64,000 bases of DNA, from the NCBI GenBank assembly GCA_965212595.1, contig CBDBVE010000004.1:59282-123281 (forward strand), in the 5' to 3' direction. Every line of letters starts with the position of its first letter. Within the stretch, counting starts at the first letter, position 1. Of the stretch, positions 1-8,454 are shown piece after piece. Position numbers and translations under genes: made by a program. Origin of the DNA: Poritiphilus sp965212595. Its GTDB lineage: Bacteria > Bacteroidota > Bacteroidia > Flavobacteriales > Flavobacteriaceae. The notes beneath the pieces are model-generated. The model searched no databases. It was not told the origin of the DNA and was given only the letters and a program-made list of their open reading frames with translations.

Positions 1-2
1 TT

Positions 3-68
3 GGATACATAAACTTGGTGATTTCAATACTGATACCCGCTTTTATAGTTTGGTATTTATTTGGGTAA
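3..68 (+). CDS. C-terminal end of a membrane protein (partial)
   Basis: The window opens inside a reading frame that runs from base 3 to a TAA at 66-68 and encodes about 21 residues rich in I, L, V, F and W, ending in WYLFG. This looks like a final transmembrane helix of a gene that starts upstream of the window. The first attC-like motif (80-92) begins 11 bases after the stop, the same layout as the following genes. No family can be named from this fragment. A second open frame through the same bases continues to about 166 but crosses the repeat motif and has no protein-like character. Confidence 0.5.
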   Translation, partial: GYINLVISILIPAFIVWYLFG

Positions 69-79
69 GCCCAGCTTCT

Positions 80-210
80 AACAACGGCTATACCCCAGCT
101 AGTCATTTAAAGGCGGGAGAAATTCTAAGGAATGTCTTGCTCGCGAGGATCTTTATGCTAACTTAGTTGACAATCGCAACGGGCATAGTCAGGACGGTTA
201 TAAAACATTT
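80..210 (+). repeat. attC-like spacer repeat 1
   Basis: Left arm AACAACGGCTATACCCC (80-96) lies just after the stop of the preceding gene. Right arm GGGCATAGTCAGGAC (181-195) lies just before the next gene. The reverse complement of the right arm gives CTATGCCC, which matches CTATACCC of the left arm with one change. The right arm CATAGTCAGGAC recurs at 3239-3250 before another gene. Calling it a recombination site is inference. Confidence 0.45.
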
Positions 211-224
211 AAAACGAACTCTAT

Positions 225-731
225 ATGAACAAAAATATTTGGATTATAATTCTGCTATTTATTTCATCACTTTCATTTGCCCAGACTGAAAATGAAAAAT
301 TAAACTCCCAACTTGAAGAGATGAAAAAGTTCTTTCTTGCTGGAGATTATGAAAGCTTTGCAAATTATACCTATCCTAAAGTTATTGAAATGATGGGTGG
401 AAAATCGAATATGGTGCAAGCGACAAAGCAAGGAATGAATAAAATGAAAAATGATGGGTTCTCATTTACTGATTTAAATTTTAAAAGTCCTTCCGAATTT
501 TTAAAAAAAGGAAACGAATTACAATGTTCATTAACCCAGGTGATCGTAATGGAAACACCTCGTGGAAAAATTGAATCGGAATATACTTTAATCGGAATAT
601 CAAACGATAATGGACAGAATTGGACATTCATTGACACTTCCGGAAAAGATAAGGAAACAATGCTCAAGTACTTTCCAAACTTGCATAATGAAATTATAAT
701 AAAGCCTAAAAAGCAAAAACTGATTGAATAA
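225..731 (+). CDS. Secreted protein of unknown function, 168 aa
   Basis: The protein starts with a clear signal peptide (NIWIIILLFISSLSFAQ) cleaved after the A-Q region, so it is likely periplasmic or secreted. The mature part has no cysteine pair or catalytic motif that I can recognise. Its size and alternating charged and hydrophobic pattern, with a central segment GDYESFANYTYPKVIEMMGG, fit a small alpha+beta fold such as NTF2-like proteins, but this is a guess. It is an isolated + strand gene flanked on both sides by repeat-bearing spacers, so it looks like one unit of the cassette-like array rather than part of an operon. The ATG at 225 is the only start giving the signal peptide. Confidence 0.75.
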   Translation: MNKNIWIIILLFISSLSFAQTENEKLNSQLEEMKKFFLAGDYESFANYTYPKVIEMMGGKSNMVQATKQGMNKMKNDGFSFTDLNFKSPSEFLKKGNELQCSLTQVIVMETPRGKIESEYTLIGISNDNGQNWTFIDTSGKDKETMLKYFPNLHNEIIIKPKKQKLIE

Positions 732-740
732 AACATTTTA

Positions 741-925
741 CAACAACGGCTATAACTCCCTTGCCCTGAACCTAAGACCGCAAAGTTTTTCCTAATTTTA
801 AACTAAACAACAGATTTAAACATCCCGGGCGTAACGTAAATTCTAATTTACAAACGCTAAACCTGCCCGCCGGCAAGGTAGGTTCCAATATAGTAGCCAT
901 TTGGGATTTGGAATTTCCCGACGGG
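741..925 (+). repeat. attC-like spacer repeat 2 with shared block A
   Basis: Left motif CAACAACGGCTATAA at 741-755 follows the stop at 731. The right side before the next gene has GACGGGTATACGG (919-931), a weak inverted counterpart. Between them, 774-825 is a block that recurs with few changes at 11233-11282. At 903-922 GGGATTTGGAATTTCCCGAC is shared with the spacer at 3201-3237. Confidence 0.45.
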
Positions 926-962
926 TATACGGAACCTTGGCACCATTTGAAAAAATAGAATT

Positions 963-1628
963 ATGACACTGAAAGAAACGCTTGAACAGCTTGAAGCTCT
1001 GATCGATGAAAGGACACGAGCCCACAATATGAAGAAAGGTGTAGGTGAAAACCAGTATGGTGTAAAGCTGGGCGACATCCGCAAAATTGCTAAGAAGATA
1101 AAGACCAACCATGTGCTGGCCCTTGAACTGTGGAAAACAGAGAATTTTGACGCTCAGATGCTGGCCATACTCATCATTAGACCAAAAGAGCTTACAAGCG
1201 ATGAATTAGACGCTATGGTGCGCTCAGTGAAATATGAACGTGTGGCAGACTGGATAAATTCCTATGTGGTGAAACTACATCCAGACAATGAAACGCTGCG
1301 ACAAAAATGGATGATAGATGAGCACCCTATGGCTGCTCGTGCCGGCTGGAACCTGACAAGTCAGCGGGTGATAAAAAACCCTGAAATGGTTGATATACCG
1401 GCATTGCTTGACCGAATAGAAAACGAAATGTCGACTGCCGCTCCAGAAACACAGTGGACAATGAACTTTAGCTTGGTGGAGATAGGTATTAACCATCCTG
1501 AACACCGCCTACGGGCTATTGAAATTGGAGAAAAGTTGGGCCTGTATCGCGAATATCCCAATGTAAAGGGTTGTACATCGCCATTCGCTCCCGTTTGGAT
1601 AAAAGAAATGGTGAGCAGACAGGGATAA
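963..1628 (+). CDS. DNA alkylation repair protein, AlkD/AlkC-like HEAT fold
   Basis: The 221-aa protein matches the DNA alkylation repair enzyme family (PF08713), DNA glycosylases of HEAT-like helical repeats that remove positively charged alkylated bases such as 3- or 7-methyl purines. Visible family features are the N-terminal GVKLGDIRKIAKKIK segment, the central VADWINSYVV helix and the GWNLTSQRVIKN and ETQWTMNFSLVEIG stretches with the aromatic and acidic residues expected in the active cleft. It has no signal peptide and is probably cytoplasmic. It is a lone gene between two repeat spacers, typical of a cargo gene. Whether it keeps glycosylase activity cannot be judged from sequence alone; many members are uncharacterised. 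Confidence 0.85.
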   Translation: MTLKETLEQLEALIDERTRAHNMKKGVGENQYGVKLGDIRKIAKKIKTNHVLALELWKTENFDAQMLAILIIRPKELTSDELDAMVRSVKYERVADWINSYVVKLHPDNETLRQKWMIDEHPMAARAGWNLTSQRVIKNPEMVDIPALLDRIENEMSTAAPETQWTMNFSLVEIGINHPEHRLRAIEIGEKLGLYREYPNVKGCTSPFAPVWIKEMVSRQG

Positions 1629-1642
1629 ATACATAAACTGGT

Positions 1643-1703
1643 GCCAACATCGTGTATAGTACATGCCCTTCGGGACAGCTGTCATACACACGATAGTTAG
1701 TGG
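1643..1703 (+). repeat. attC-like spacer repeat 3 (compact, best inverted repeat)
   Basis: CCAACATCGTGTATAG (1644-1659) and CATACACACGATAGTTAG (1683-1700) form an imperfect inverted repeat around a GCCCTTCGGGAC centre, which itself forms a small hairpin. The reverse complement of the right arm reads CTAACTATCGTGTGTATG. The spacer is only about 60 bp long and sits between two unrelated genes. Layout is like an integron attC site, but the outer heptamers are not a clean RYYYAAC/GTTRRRY pair. Confidence 0.55.
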
Positions 1704-1721
1704 TCATTTAAGAAACCAACT

Positions 1722-3161
1722 ATGAAGAGTATATTATTAATACTTGTTACCGCTTTTTTTCAGTATTCACTGGTCTATTCCCAAAATGAAGCGCATCGAT
1801 TAATAAAAGAAAGAATTGCGTTGAAAAATATTCCCGGAATAGCCTTTTTGGTCTCAAAAGACGGAAAAATTGTTGATGAAGGTTATTATGGAAGAGCAAA
1901 TCTGGAAATAGGTGCGGAAGTGACCCATAAATCGGTTTTTGCCATAGCCTCTATGAGTAAAACGTATACTGCAGCAGCTATTTTGATAATGGCCGAACAA
2001 GGATTGCTAAAATTAGACGACACTGTCAAAAAATACATTCCAGAGGTTCCTGAATCCTGGAATACAATTACAATTAAACATCTCCTCACTCATTCATCGG
2101 GATTAGTGGATGATTGGGCGCTTTATGACTGGAATAAATCAAACCAGTTATTTCTTCAAACACAAACAGACAGTCTCTTTCTTAAGCATTTATTCATGCA
2201 AGAACTTCTATTTGAGCCAGGTTCTAGCCATTCATACTCCTGCGGACCATTTGTTTTAGGAATCATTATGGAGAAGATAACAGGAAAGAACTATGAAGAA
2301 TTCCTCAAGAAAAACATCTTTGAACCCTTAAACCTCAAAGAAACTTTCGTTGATAATCCTTACAAGATAATCCCAAACAGGGTTTCTGGATATTTCAATT
2401 ATGACTCAAATAAAATAAATTCTCGAGTTTCTGGAATTGGAAACGGAATGTTATTAGCACCAGTCGCTTATGGGAGAGCAGATGTAGGTATAAGAACTAC
2501 AGCAAGAGACTTAATGAAATTTTATAATGCGCTACTTACCGAAAAGTTAATAAATGAAGACTCAAAAAAAATTATGTTTAATCCATCAACCCTTGACAAT
2601 GGAAATTTCATTCCTACAACAGCAGGATGGATGAATTGGCCTTTGGGAGGCTTATCGATTTCGGAACATAGTGGTGGTTTTAGGACTGGGTTTAATAGCC
2701 AGGCTTTTATTGTCCCAAAAGACAATTTTGTCATCATTTTATTTAGCAATCTGAACGGCGGGGTTAATTTTCCACTCACTCAGGAAATTGCGGGTTTATA
2801 TTATCCCGAATTAGAACAATTATCTAAAAAAACACCAGCTAATGACACTAAAACGGAACTAACAGAGCTTCATCTGAATTTCCTTCAAGAAATTAATACC
2901 GCTCAAGAAAATGAACCTGTTCTCAATAAGGTCTTCCCTTTCTCTTATTATTCAAAAAAATTGAAAGAATCCATATCAGGAACCGAGTCTATTGAATATT
3001 TAGGAGAGCGAAATGTAGAAAACGAGAAATTGTATTTCTTTGACGTCAGAATCCATAGCCTAAGATTCTATAAGTTGAATAGTAGAAAAACATTTTATAC
3101 AACCGTATATCTTGACAGGGATGACAAAATAGTTTTTGTTGATTACCCTGAAACTGAATGA
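1722..3161 (+). CDS. Periplasmic serine hydrolase, beta-lactamase/PBP-like (PF00144)
   Basis: A signal peptide (about residues 1-20, ending VYSQ) precedes a class C beta-lactamase-like domain. The nucleophile motif S-x-x-K is SMSK (Ser77, Lys80). The third motif is EHSGG, matching the H-x-G form. The second motif, usually Y-x-N, reads Y-S-C-G, so the Asn is replaced by Cys. A C-terminal tail of about 110 residues follows the hydrolase domain. Family members include D-aminopeptidases, esterases and PBP4-like carboxypeptidases; the substrate here is unknown and a true beta-lactamase role is unlikely to be inferable. It is a single gene between repeat spacers. Confidence 0.85.
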   Translation: MKSILLILVTAFFQYSLVYSQNEAHRLIKERIALKNIPGIAFLVSKDGKIVDEGYYGRANLEIGAEVTHKSVFAIASMSKTYTAAAILIMAEQGLLKLDDTVKKYIPEVPESWNTITIKHLLTHSSGLVDDWALYDWNKSNQLFLQTQTDSLFLKHLFMQELLFEPGSSHSYSCGPFVLGIIMEKITGKNYEEFLKKNIFEPLNLKETFVDNPYKIIPNRVSGYFNYDSNKINSRVSGIGNGMLLAPVAYGRADVGIRTTARDLMKFYNALLTEKLINEDSKKIMFNPSTLDNGNFIPTTAGWMNWPLGGLSISEHSGGFRTGFNSQAFIVPKDNFVIILFSNLNGGVNFPLTQEIAGLYYPELEQLSKKTPANDTKTELTELHLNFLQEINTAQENEPVLNKVFPFSYYSKKLKESISGTESIEYLGERNVENEKLYFFDVRIHSLRFYKLNSRKTFYTTVYLDRDDKIVFVDYPETE

Positions 3162-3181
3162 AAAGAAGAAAGCCAGCGGGT

Positions 3182-3255
3182 AACAACGGCCATAGCCACT
3201 CGGGATTTGGAATTTGGATTTTGGAATTTCCCGACGGGTCATAGTCAGGACTGTA
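3182..3255 (+). repeat. attC-like spacer repeat 4
   Basis: Left arm AACAACGGCCATAGCCAC (3182-3199) follows the stop at 3161 by 20 bases. Right arm GGGTCATAGTCAGGACTGT (3236-3254) shares CATAGTCAGGAC with the spacer at 184-195. The inner CGGG (3201) and CCCG (3230) can pair around an ATTTGGAATTT-type loop that is also present near 903-922. The arms pair with several G-T wobbles. Confidence 0.5.
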
Positions 3256-3264
3256 ATGTGCATA

Positions 3265-4716
3265 ATGAAAACATTTAAGGTGAGAATAATTAAGTTAGTT
3301 GTCATATTCGTTTTTTTGGGATGTTCTGATAAATCTGAAATTTTTAAGGATTTAGATTTTGAAAACAAATGTTCGATCAGTGGTAATGGCTGTTTGTGGC
3401 AGAAGTCTTGGGGAAGAGATGATTGTTGCAAAATTATAACTATCGAAGAAAATTCCTTTTTAAAGATTTCAGGTAAGGAAGAAGTTTCAGTGAGTTTTAT
3501 TGAACAAGAAGCTATTGTTCCTAAACAAAATGCAATAAGAATTCTAAGTATTTCCTCAATGGTCAAATCCATAGAGGTCAAAGGAAAAGGTGCTGGTTTG
3601 AATATTGGAATTTATGACGAAAACGATGCCCTAATTGCAAATAAAGATATGGGAGGGTTTTACTCCTTGGATTGGATAACCGGCAATTCTGATTGGCAAA
3701 AGATAAAAATTTCAATAATTGCTCCTGTGAACTCCCACAAAATAAAGATTGGAGCGATACTTTATGGAAAAGGCGAAGCGCAATTTGATGATTTTAATAT
3801 CCAATTTATCAATATCGGCGCTAAAAAAAATATCGCTAATAATCCAACTATTCATGAGGCAATTGAATTAGTTAAAAATAATTCTCTTGTTAGAGATTCC
3901 ATAGACTTTAAAAAACTAAAAACAAAAGTTGCACAAATTGCTGAGGCGTCCGACAATAATTTAGCATTAGAGTATCTATTAGAGTCTTTAAGGGAGTATG
4001 GAGATCATCATTCCTTCATAATGAAGGCAGATGAGGCTAAGAATTGGAAAGAAAATGATAATTCTGAAAGTACAATTGACCTTCCAAGTATAAAAATAAA
4101 GGAAAATGTTGGAATTATTAATGTGCCTCCCTTTCATAGTGGAAATGAAAAACTTATGGTGGCATATGCTGATAGCTTGCAGCAAGGGTTAAAAAATATT
4201 TATTCAAAAGATCTCAAAGGTTGGATTGTTGACCTCCGTCATAATACTGGAGGAAATATGGAACCAATGATAGTTGGTTTGGGGCCATTGTTGGATTCTG
4301 GAAAAATTGGTTCATTAGTTGATATACACAAGAAACATGAACATTGGTATTACAAAAATGGTCAATACTATTGGGAGAATGAAAAAGGAATTTCTCTTAG
4401 CCGACCTTTCAATCCGGACAGGAAATTACCTATCGTGGTGCTAACATCAGACCAAACTGGTAGTTCTGGTGAAGTTGTGGTTATTTCTTTTATAGGAAAT
4501 ACAAACACTGTATTAATGGGCAAACCAACTTGGGGATTAACAACGGGAAATGGAGAATTTAAACTTGAGAGTGGCACAAAGCTATTTATGGCGTCTACAA
4601 AAATGGTGGACAGAAATGGAGTCATATATTCTGCACAAATTAATCCTGATTATTTGATTGAAGATGATGAAAAAATAATACCTTCTGCAATAGAATGGAT
4701 AAATAACCATCAATAA
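3265..4716 (+). CDS. S41 family peptidase, lipoprotein
   Basis: Using the ATG at 3265 gives 483 aa with a lipoprotein signal (VVIFVFLGCSD, Cys about residue 20). An in-frame TTG at 3214 would run through the repeat spacer and is rejected. The N-terminal half (about 30-190) looks like a beta-sandwich accessory domain with GAGLNIGIYDEND-like strands. The C-terminal half is an S41 tail-specific protease domain: GWIVDLRHNTGG is the conserved core, and TGSSGEVVV carries the likely nucleophile Ser400. Family members are periplasmic peptidases that cleave unstructured C-termini. No PDZ domain is evident. The next gene follows after 25 bases without a repeat, so the two may travel or be expressed together. 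Confidence 0.85.
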   Translation: MKTFKVRIIKLVVIFVFLGCSDKSEIFKDLDFENKCSISGNGCLWQKSWGRDDCCKIITIEENSFLKISGKEEVSVSFIEQEAIVPKQNAIRILSISSMVKSIEVKGKGAGLNIGIYDENDALIANKDMGGFYSLDWITGNSDWQKIKISIIAPVNSHKIKIGAILYGKGEAQFDDFNIQFINIGAKKNIANNPTIHEAIELVKNNSLVRDSIDFKKLKTKVAQIAEASDNNLALEYLLESLREYGDHHSFIMKADEAKNWKENDNSESTIDLPSIKIKENVGIINVPPFHSGNEKLMVAYADSLQQGLKNIYSKDLKGWIVDLRHNTGGNMEPMIVGLGPLLDSGKIGSLVDIHKKHEHWYYKNGQYYWENEKGISLSRPFNPDRKLPIVVLTSDQTGSSGEVVVISFIGNTNTVLMGKPTWGLTTGNGEFKLESGTKLFMASTKMVDRNGVIYSAQINPDYLIEDDEKIIPSAIEWINNHQ

Positions 4717-4741
4717 AATCACAACTAATATCAATTTGAAT

Positions 4742-7249
4742 ATGCATACTAACAAGCTTTTTACCTTACCGCTCTCATTCTTATGTATTTTGTCTATTTT
4801 AGTTTTGAGCTGTGATCAAAAAAAACCGTCTACCGGTGAAGAAAAAACAGCAAATCTTGTGAATCCTAAAGATTGGACAAGTATCAAAGCACTACCCTTA
4901 GACCCGGCAATTGAAGCGCAAATAGATGAACTGCTCCCAAAACTGACTTTGGAACAAAAAGTAGGTCAGGTAATCCAGGCAGACAACGGGTCTATCACCC
5001 CAGAGGAACTTAAGAAATATCGTTTAGGCTCCGTGTTAAGTGGCGGGAATTCAGCGCCCGGGCCATTCCCTTATGCGGACACAAAAACCTGGTTGGCCAT
5101 GGCTGATAAATACTATAACGCATCCATTGATGAAGAGGGTGTTGAAGTGGCTATACCCTGTATATGGGGAATAGATGCGGTACATGGTCATGCTAACCTC
5201 TTGGGAGCTATAATCTTTCCACATAATATTGGACTTGGGGCGATGCAGAATCCTAACTTAATCGAGGAAATTGCCGCGGTGACCGCTCATGAGCTCACTG
5301 TATCTGGTCACGACTGGACCTTTGCCCCAACCTTAGCAGTGCCGCAAGACGTACGCTGGGGTAGAAGCTACGAAGGATTTTCTGAAAATCATGAGATTGT
5401 AAGGTCATATGCAGATCGCATTGTCTACGGATTGCAAGGTCGTTTCGGCGAAGCTGATTTTATGGGAGACGGCAGAGTTATATCTAGTGCTAAACACTTT
5501 CTCGCCGATGGAGCCACAGAAAAAGGGGTTGATCAGGGTGATGCCCTTATCAGCGAAACGGAATTACGTAATGTGCATGCCGCAGGTTACTATAGCGCTA
5601 TACCCGCAGGCGTGCAAACGGTGATGGCTTCTTTCTCCAGCTGGCAAGGAAGAAAACTCCATGGTGACAAAGAACTGCTGACCGATGTCTTGAAGGGGCA
5701 ACTTGGTTTCAACGGTTTTGTGGTAGGTGACTGGAACGGTCATGGTCAGGTGCCTGGCTGTACGAATACAGATTGTCCACAATCTCTGAATGCAGGTCTG
5801 GATATGTATATGGCTCCAGACAGCTGGAAAGGTTTGTATGAAAGCACCTTGAAGCACGTTAAGAGTGGCACAATTCCAATGTCCCGACTGGATGATGCCG
5901 TACGTCGTATCCTAAGGGTGAAAATTGCTTCGGGCATATTTACCAAAGGTGCACCGAGTACACGTAAAAACGCGGGAGATGAAAGTCTCCTGGGATTGCC
6001 TAAAAACAGAGCTGTTGCACGCAAGGCTGTACGGGAATCCCTGGTTTTGCTTAAAAACAACGACAATACTTTACCCATAGATGCTTCGAAAACAATTTTA
6101 GTAGTCGGCGATGGAGCGGCAAGCATTTCCAAGGCATGTGGTGGTTGGACCCTATCATGGCAGGGCACGGGCCATACGAACGACAAGTTTCCCAATGGCG
6201 AATCCATACTGGATGGTATTAAAGAAGCCGTTAATACAGCAGGTGGCAAAGTAATCTATTCGGCTGATGGAGACCTTAGTGTAGCGGCCGATATTGTAAT
6301 CGCTGTATATGGTGAAGATCCTTACGCTGAGTTTCAAGGAGACAGAGAAAATCTTGATTTTGTTCCAAATGGTTTTGATGTAGGTAAATTGGCAGAATTT
6401 CGAACTAAGGGTATTCCTGTTATATCTGTATTTCTATCGGGCCGCCCACTGTGGTGCAACCCAGAAATAAATCAGTCGGATGCCTTTGTCGCGGCATGGC
6501 TGCCCGGCAGCGAAGGGGGAGGTATTTCGGATCTATTATTTCAAAGAGACCCTTCTTTTGATTTTACAGGTAGTCTGTCATTCTCCTGGCCGGCGAGTGC
6601 CGTAGTGTCTGAAGATACGAAACCATTGTTTCAATTGGGTTATGGTCTTTCTTACGATAGCGCGGAAACGGTCAATCAACTTTCAGAAAACGCTGGTTTA
6701 GAGAATAATGAAGTTGTATCTACTGGTGAATTTTTCAGCAAAGGTGCTCCGGTCGCACCTTGGGGGCTATGGTTGAGCTCAGGCGACCTGGACAAACAAA
6801 TTGCCAGTTTTCCTACCTCCGTTGGAGGGCTAATTATCAGTAAAATAGACCATATGGCGCAAGAAGATGCATTGAGAATACAATGGACACGATCAGATCA
6901 TGACCAAATGCGGGTCAGTGCGGCTTCACCAAGCGATATGTCTCGTCAGGCAAATGGCGCTATGGAACTTACATTCTCCGCAAAATCACTTAAAGCCGAT
7001 GACGCGGTTGTCCAAATTGGTATGTGTGGTCCAGACTCCTCTTGTACTAAAACCCTAAATATCAGCATCGCTGCCGATCAATGGCAAGAATATCGAATCA
7101 GCCTAAGCTGCTTTGATAATCTTGGTGTAGATATGACCAAAATTAGCTCGGCATTAATGATTACGGCCGCAGAAGGTGTAGATATTGGATTAAACAATAT
7201 TCGCTTAGAGTCAGATACCGATGCTAAGCCCGGATGTGACGGTAAATAG
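4742..7249 (+). CDS. GH3 exo-beta-glucanase/beta-glucosidase, ExoP-like lipoprotein
   Basis: The 835-aa protein has a lipoprotein signal (LSILVLSCDQ). The GH3 N-terminal barrel follows with KHFLADG and the nucleophile motif GDWNG (Asp330). The GH3 C-terminal sandwich is seen in RESLVLLKNN and AVYGEDPYAEFQGDREN, where the acid/base Glu is expected. The last about 170 residues (from PVAPWGLWLSSGD) resemble the galactose-binding-like C-terminal domain of marine ExoP enzymes. These act on beta-1,3/1,4/1,6-glucans such as laminarin oligosaccharides. I chose the ATG at 4742 over an in-frame TTG six bases upstream. No SusC/SusD pair or regulator adjoins it, so it is not in a classic polysaccharide utilisation locus; it sits in the cassette-like region behind an S41 peptidase. 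Confidence 0.9.
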   Translation: MHTNKLFTLPLSFLCILSILVLSCDQKKPSTGEEKTANLVNPKDWTSIKALPLDPAIEAQIDELLPKLTLEQKVGQVIQADNGSITPEELKKYRLGSVLSGGNSAPGPFPYADTKTWLAMADKYYNASIDEEGVEVAIPCIWGIDAVHGHANLLGAIIFPHNIGLGAMQNPNLIEEIAAVTAHELTVSGHDWTFAPTLAVPQDVRWGRSYEGFSENHEIVRSYADRIVYGLQGRFGEADFMGDGRVISSAKHFLADGATEKGVDQGDALISETELRNVHAAGYYSAIPAGVQTVMASFSSWQGRKLHGDKELLTDVLKGQLGFNGFVVGDWNGHGQVPGCTNTDCPQSLNAGLDMYMAPDSWKGLYESTLKHVKSGTIPMSRLDDAVRRILRVKIASGIFTKGAPSTRKNAGDESLLGLPKNRAVARKAVRESLVLLKNNDNTLPIDASKTILVVGDGAASISKACGGWTLSWQGTGHTNDKFPNGESILDGIKEAVNTAGGKVIYSADGDLSVAADIVIAVYGEDPYAEFQGDRENLDFVPNGFDVGKLAEFRTKGIPVISVFLSGRPLWCNPEINQSDAFVAAWLPGSEGGGISDLLFQRDPSFDFTGSLSFSWPASAVVSEDTKPLFQLGYGLSYDSAETVNQLSENAGLENNEVVSTGEFFSKGAPVAPWGLWLSSGDLDKQIASFPTSVGGLIISKIDHMAQEDALRIQWTRSDHDQMRVSAASPSDMSRQANGAMELTFSAKSLKADDAVVQIGMCGPDSSCTKTLNISIAADQWQEYRISLSCFDNLGVDMTKISSALMITAAEGVDIGLNNIRLESDTDAKPGCDGK

Positions 7250-7565
7250 GCTGTTTCCGGTTAACAGAAAACGCTATAGATTAGGCCGGTCTTTTTAATG
7301 AATATCTTATGATGGTTTGGAAATCCAAACAGAATTGTACGTACAGAATACTAATGAAAATAAAAGGCAAGGGTTAACAACGGCTATAAGTTAGCCGGCC
7401 GCATAATGAATTATGGATTATTCATTATTAATCAATTTTTAATAATCAGTAATTTATAATTAATAATCTGGCCCTAGCCAGCCAAATTGTATTTGTCCTC
7501 CGAAGTCTTAATTTTAAAAGGCACGGAGGAGCCAGGAAGGTCGTAGCCAATTAAATAAACCAGTT
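7250..7565 (+). repeat. Repeat-bearing intergenic region with attC-like motifs
   Basis: This 316-base gap has no convincing gene. It holds a degenerate motif TTAACAGAAAACGCTATAG (7261-7279) and a good one TTAACAACGGCTATAAG (7374-7390). A weak right arm GGTCGTAGCC (7539-7548) pairs with GGCTATAAG. An AT-rich stretch of TTAATAAT-type words lies between. The block TTAATAATCTGGCCC and following bases (7459-7495) recur at 11947-11983. Two left motifs in one gap could mean a lost or gene-less unit. Confidence 0.5.
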
Positions 7566-8300
7566 ATGCATGAACAAAAGAAAACCAATTTGTTCCCCAA
7601 AGCACACTTATGGTTATTGATTCCATTCATTTTAACATGGGCCGGTTTCTATCTTTCCTATTGGAGTAAGTTTAATGAGGCCCCATTTCGCCAACATGTA
7701 CACGGTCTTACGGCCACCGCCTGGTATATCCTTGTGATCCTTCAGCCCTGGTTGATTCATAATAAACCAGCTAAATATCACAGGAAATTAGGTATAATTG
7801 GTATTCTCCTTGCAGGTGGTGTTGTAGGATCAGCGCTTCAAGTAATGCCATATCAAGTGGTTAACGAATTTCTTCCAGATGTCTTGAAGTACGGCTTTTC
7901 TTTTGGCGACCTATGTGCACTCACAGGTTTTAGCATGTGTGTAGTCTATGGGATTTGGAATGCTAAAGATACAGACAAGCATGCAAGATGGCTCATATCT
8001 ACCGTATTTTGGATATTGTTACCTGCCACAGCACGATTAGTGTATTTTCCACTGCTAGTCTCCTATGAAGGAAATCCACCAATAACTTATTTGGACTCTA
8101 TTTATATCTGCCTTATTGTGACTACGATCATTCCATTATCGTATATGATCTTCTTGGACCATAGGAAAGAAAAAAAAGTTTATAAATCGTACTTATTTAC
8201 ATTAATTGGTGTATCATTTTACTCCTTAGCCATAGCACCAATGGGTAAATGGCAATGGTGGATTGATCTATGCGATCTAATTATAGGAAAAGGAATGTAA
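7566..8300 (+). CDS. Multi-pass membrane protein of unknown function, 244 aa
   Basis: About seven hydrophobic segments are visible (for example LWLLIPFILTWAGFYLSYW near residue 16, TAWYILVILQPWLI near 50, LGIIGILLAGGVVGSAL near 75, WLISTVFWILLPATARLVYF near 142). It therefore sits in the inner membrane. A histidine-containing loop, FRQHVHGLTATAW, and KYHRKLG after the second helix recall DUF2306-type or heme-membrane proteins, but I cannot assign a family with confidence. The next 155 bases carry another repeat spacer, so this is again a single-gene unit. Confidence 0.7.
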   Translation: MHEQKKTNLFPKAHLWLLIPFILTWAGFYLSYWSKFNEAPFRQHVHGLTATAWYILVILQPWLIHNKPAKYHRKLGIIGILLAGGVVGSALQVMPYQVVNEFLPDVLKYGFSFGDLCALTGFSMCVVYGIWNAKDTDKHARWLISTVFWILLPATARLVYFPLLVSYEGNPPITYLDSIYICLIVTTIIPLSYMIFLDHRKEKKVYKSYLFTLIGVSFYSLAIAPMGKWQWWIDLCDLIIGKGM

Positions 8301-8311
8301 ATAACTTGCTG

Positions 8312-8430
8312 CAACAAGGCCTATAGCCCATTACTTGCCCCGGCTTGTGCTATTTCCCTATCTTAGGGTTTAATAAATATGCCCATTTAGGTCTGTAAAT
8401 TGAGGTACCTGGCAATAGCCGATACCGTTG
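8312..8430 (+). repeat. attC-like spacer repeat 5
   Basis: Left arm CAACAAGGCCTATAGCC (8312-8328) begins 11 bases after the stop. Right arm GGCAATAGCCGATACCGTTG (8411-8430) has reverse complement CAACGGTATCGGCTATTGCC. Both arms carry CAAC at the outer end and a GGCTATnGCC-like inner part. The right arm is followed by GGGC, so GTTGGGC at 8428-8434 fits the integron GTTRRRY core. This is the clearest core-like end in the array. Confidence 0.55.
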
Positions 8431-8454
8431 GGCTAAATTAAAAACTACGCTATT

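Noticed and set aside
371..736. Minus-strand open frame across the first secreted-protein gene
   Set aside because: It is antisense to a gene with a clear signal peptide, and its translation has no domain-like pattern.
843..1112. Minus-strand open frames over the start of the alkylation-repair gene
   Set aside because: They cross the spacer and the 5' part of a well-supported family member and show no protein-like features.
5746..6249. Long minus-strand frame inside the GH3 gene
   Set aside because: It is antisense to strongly conserved GH3 sequence.
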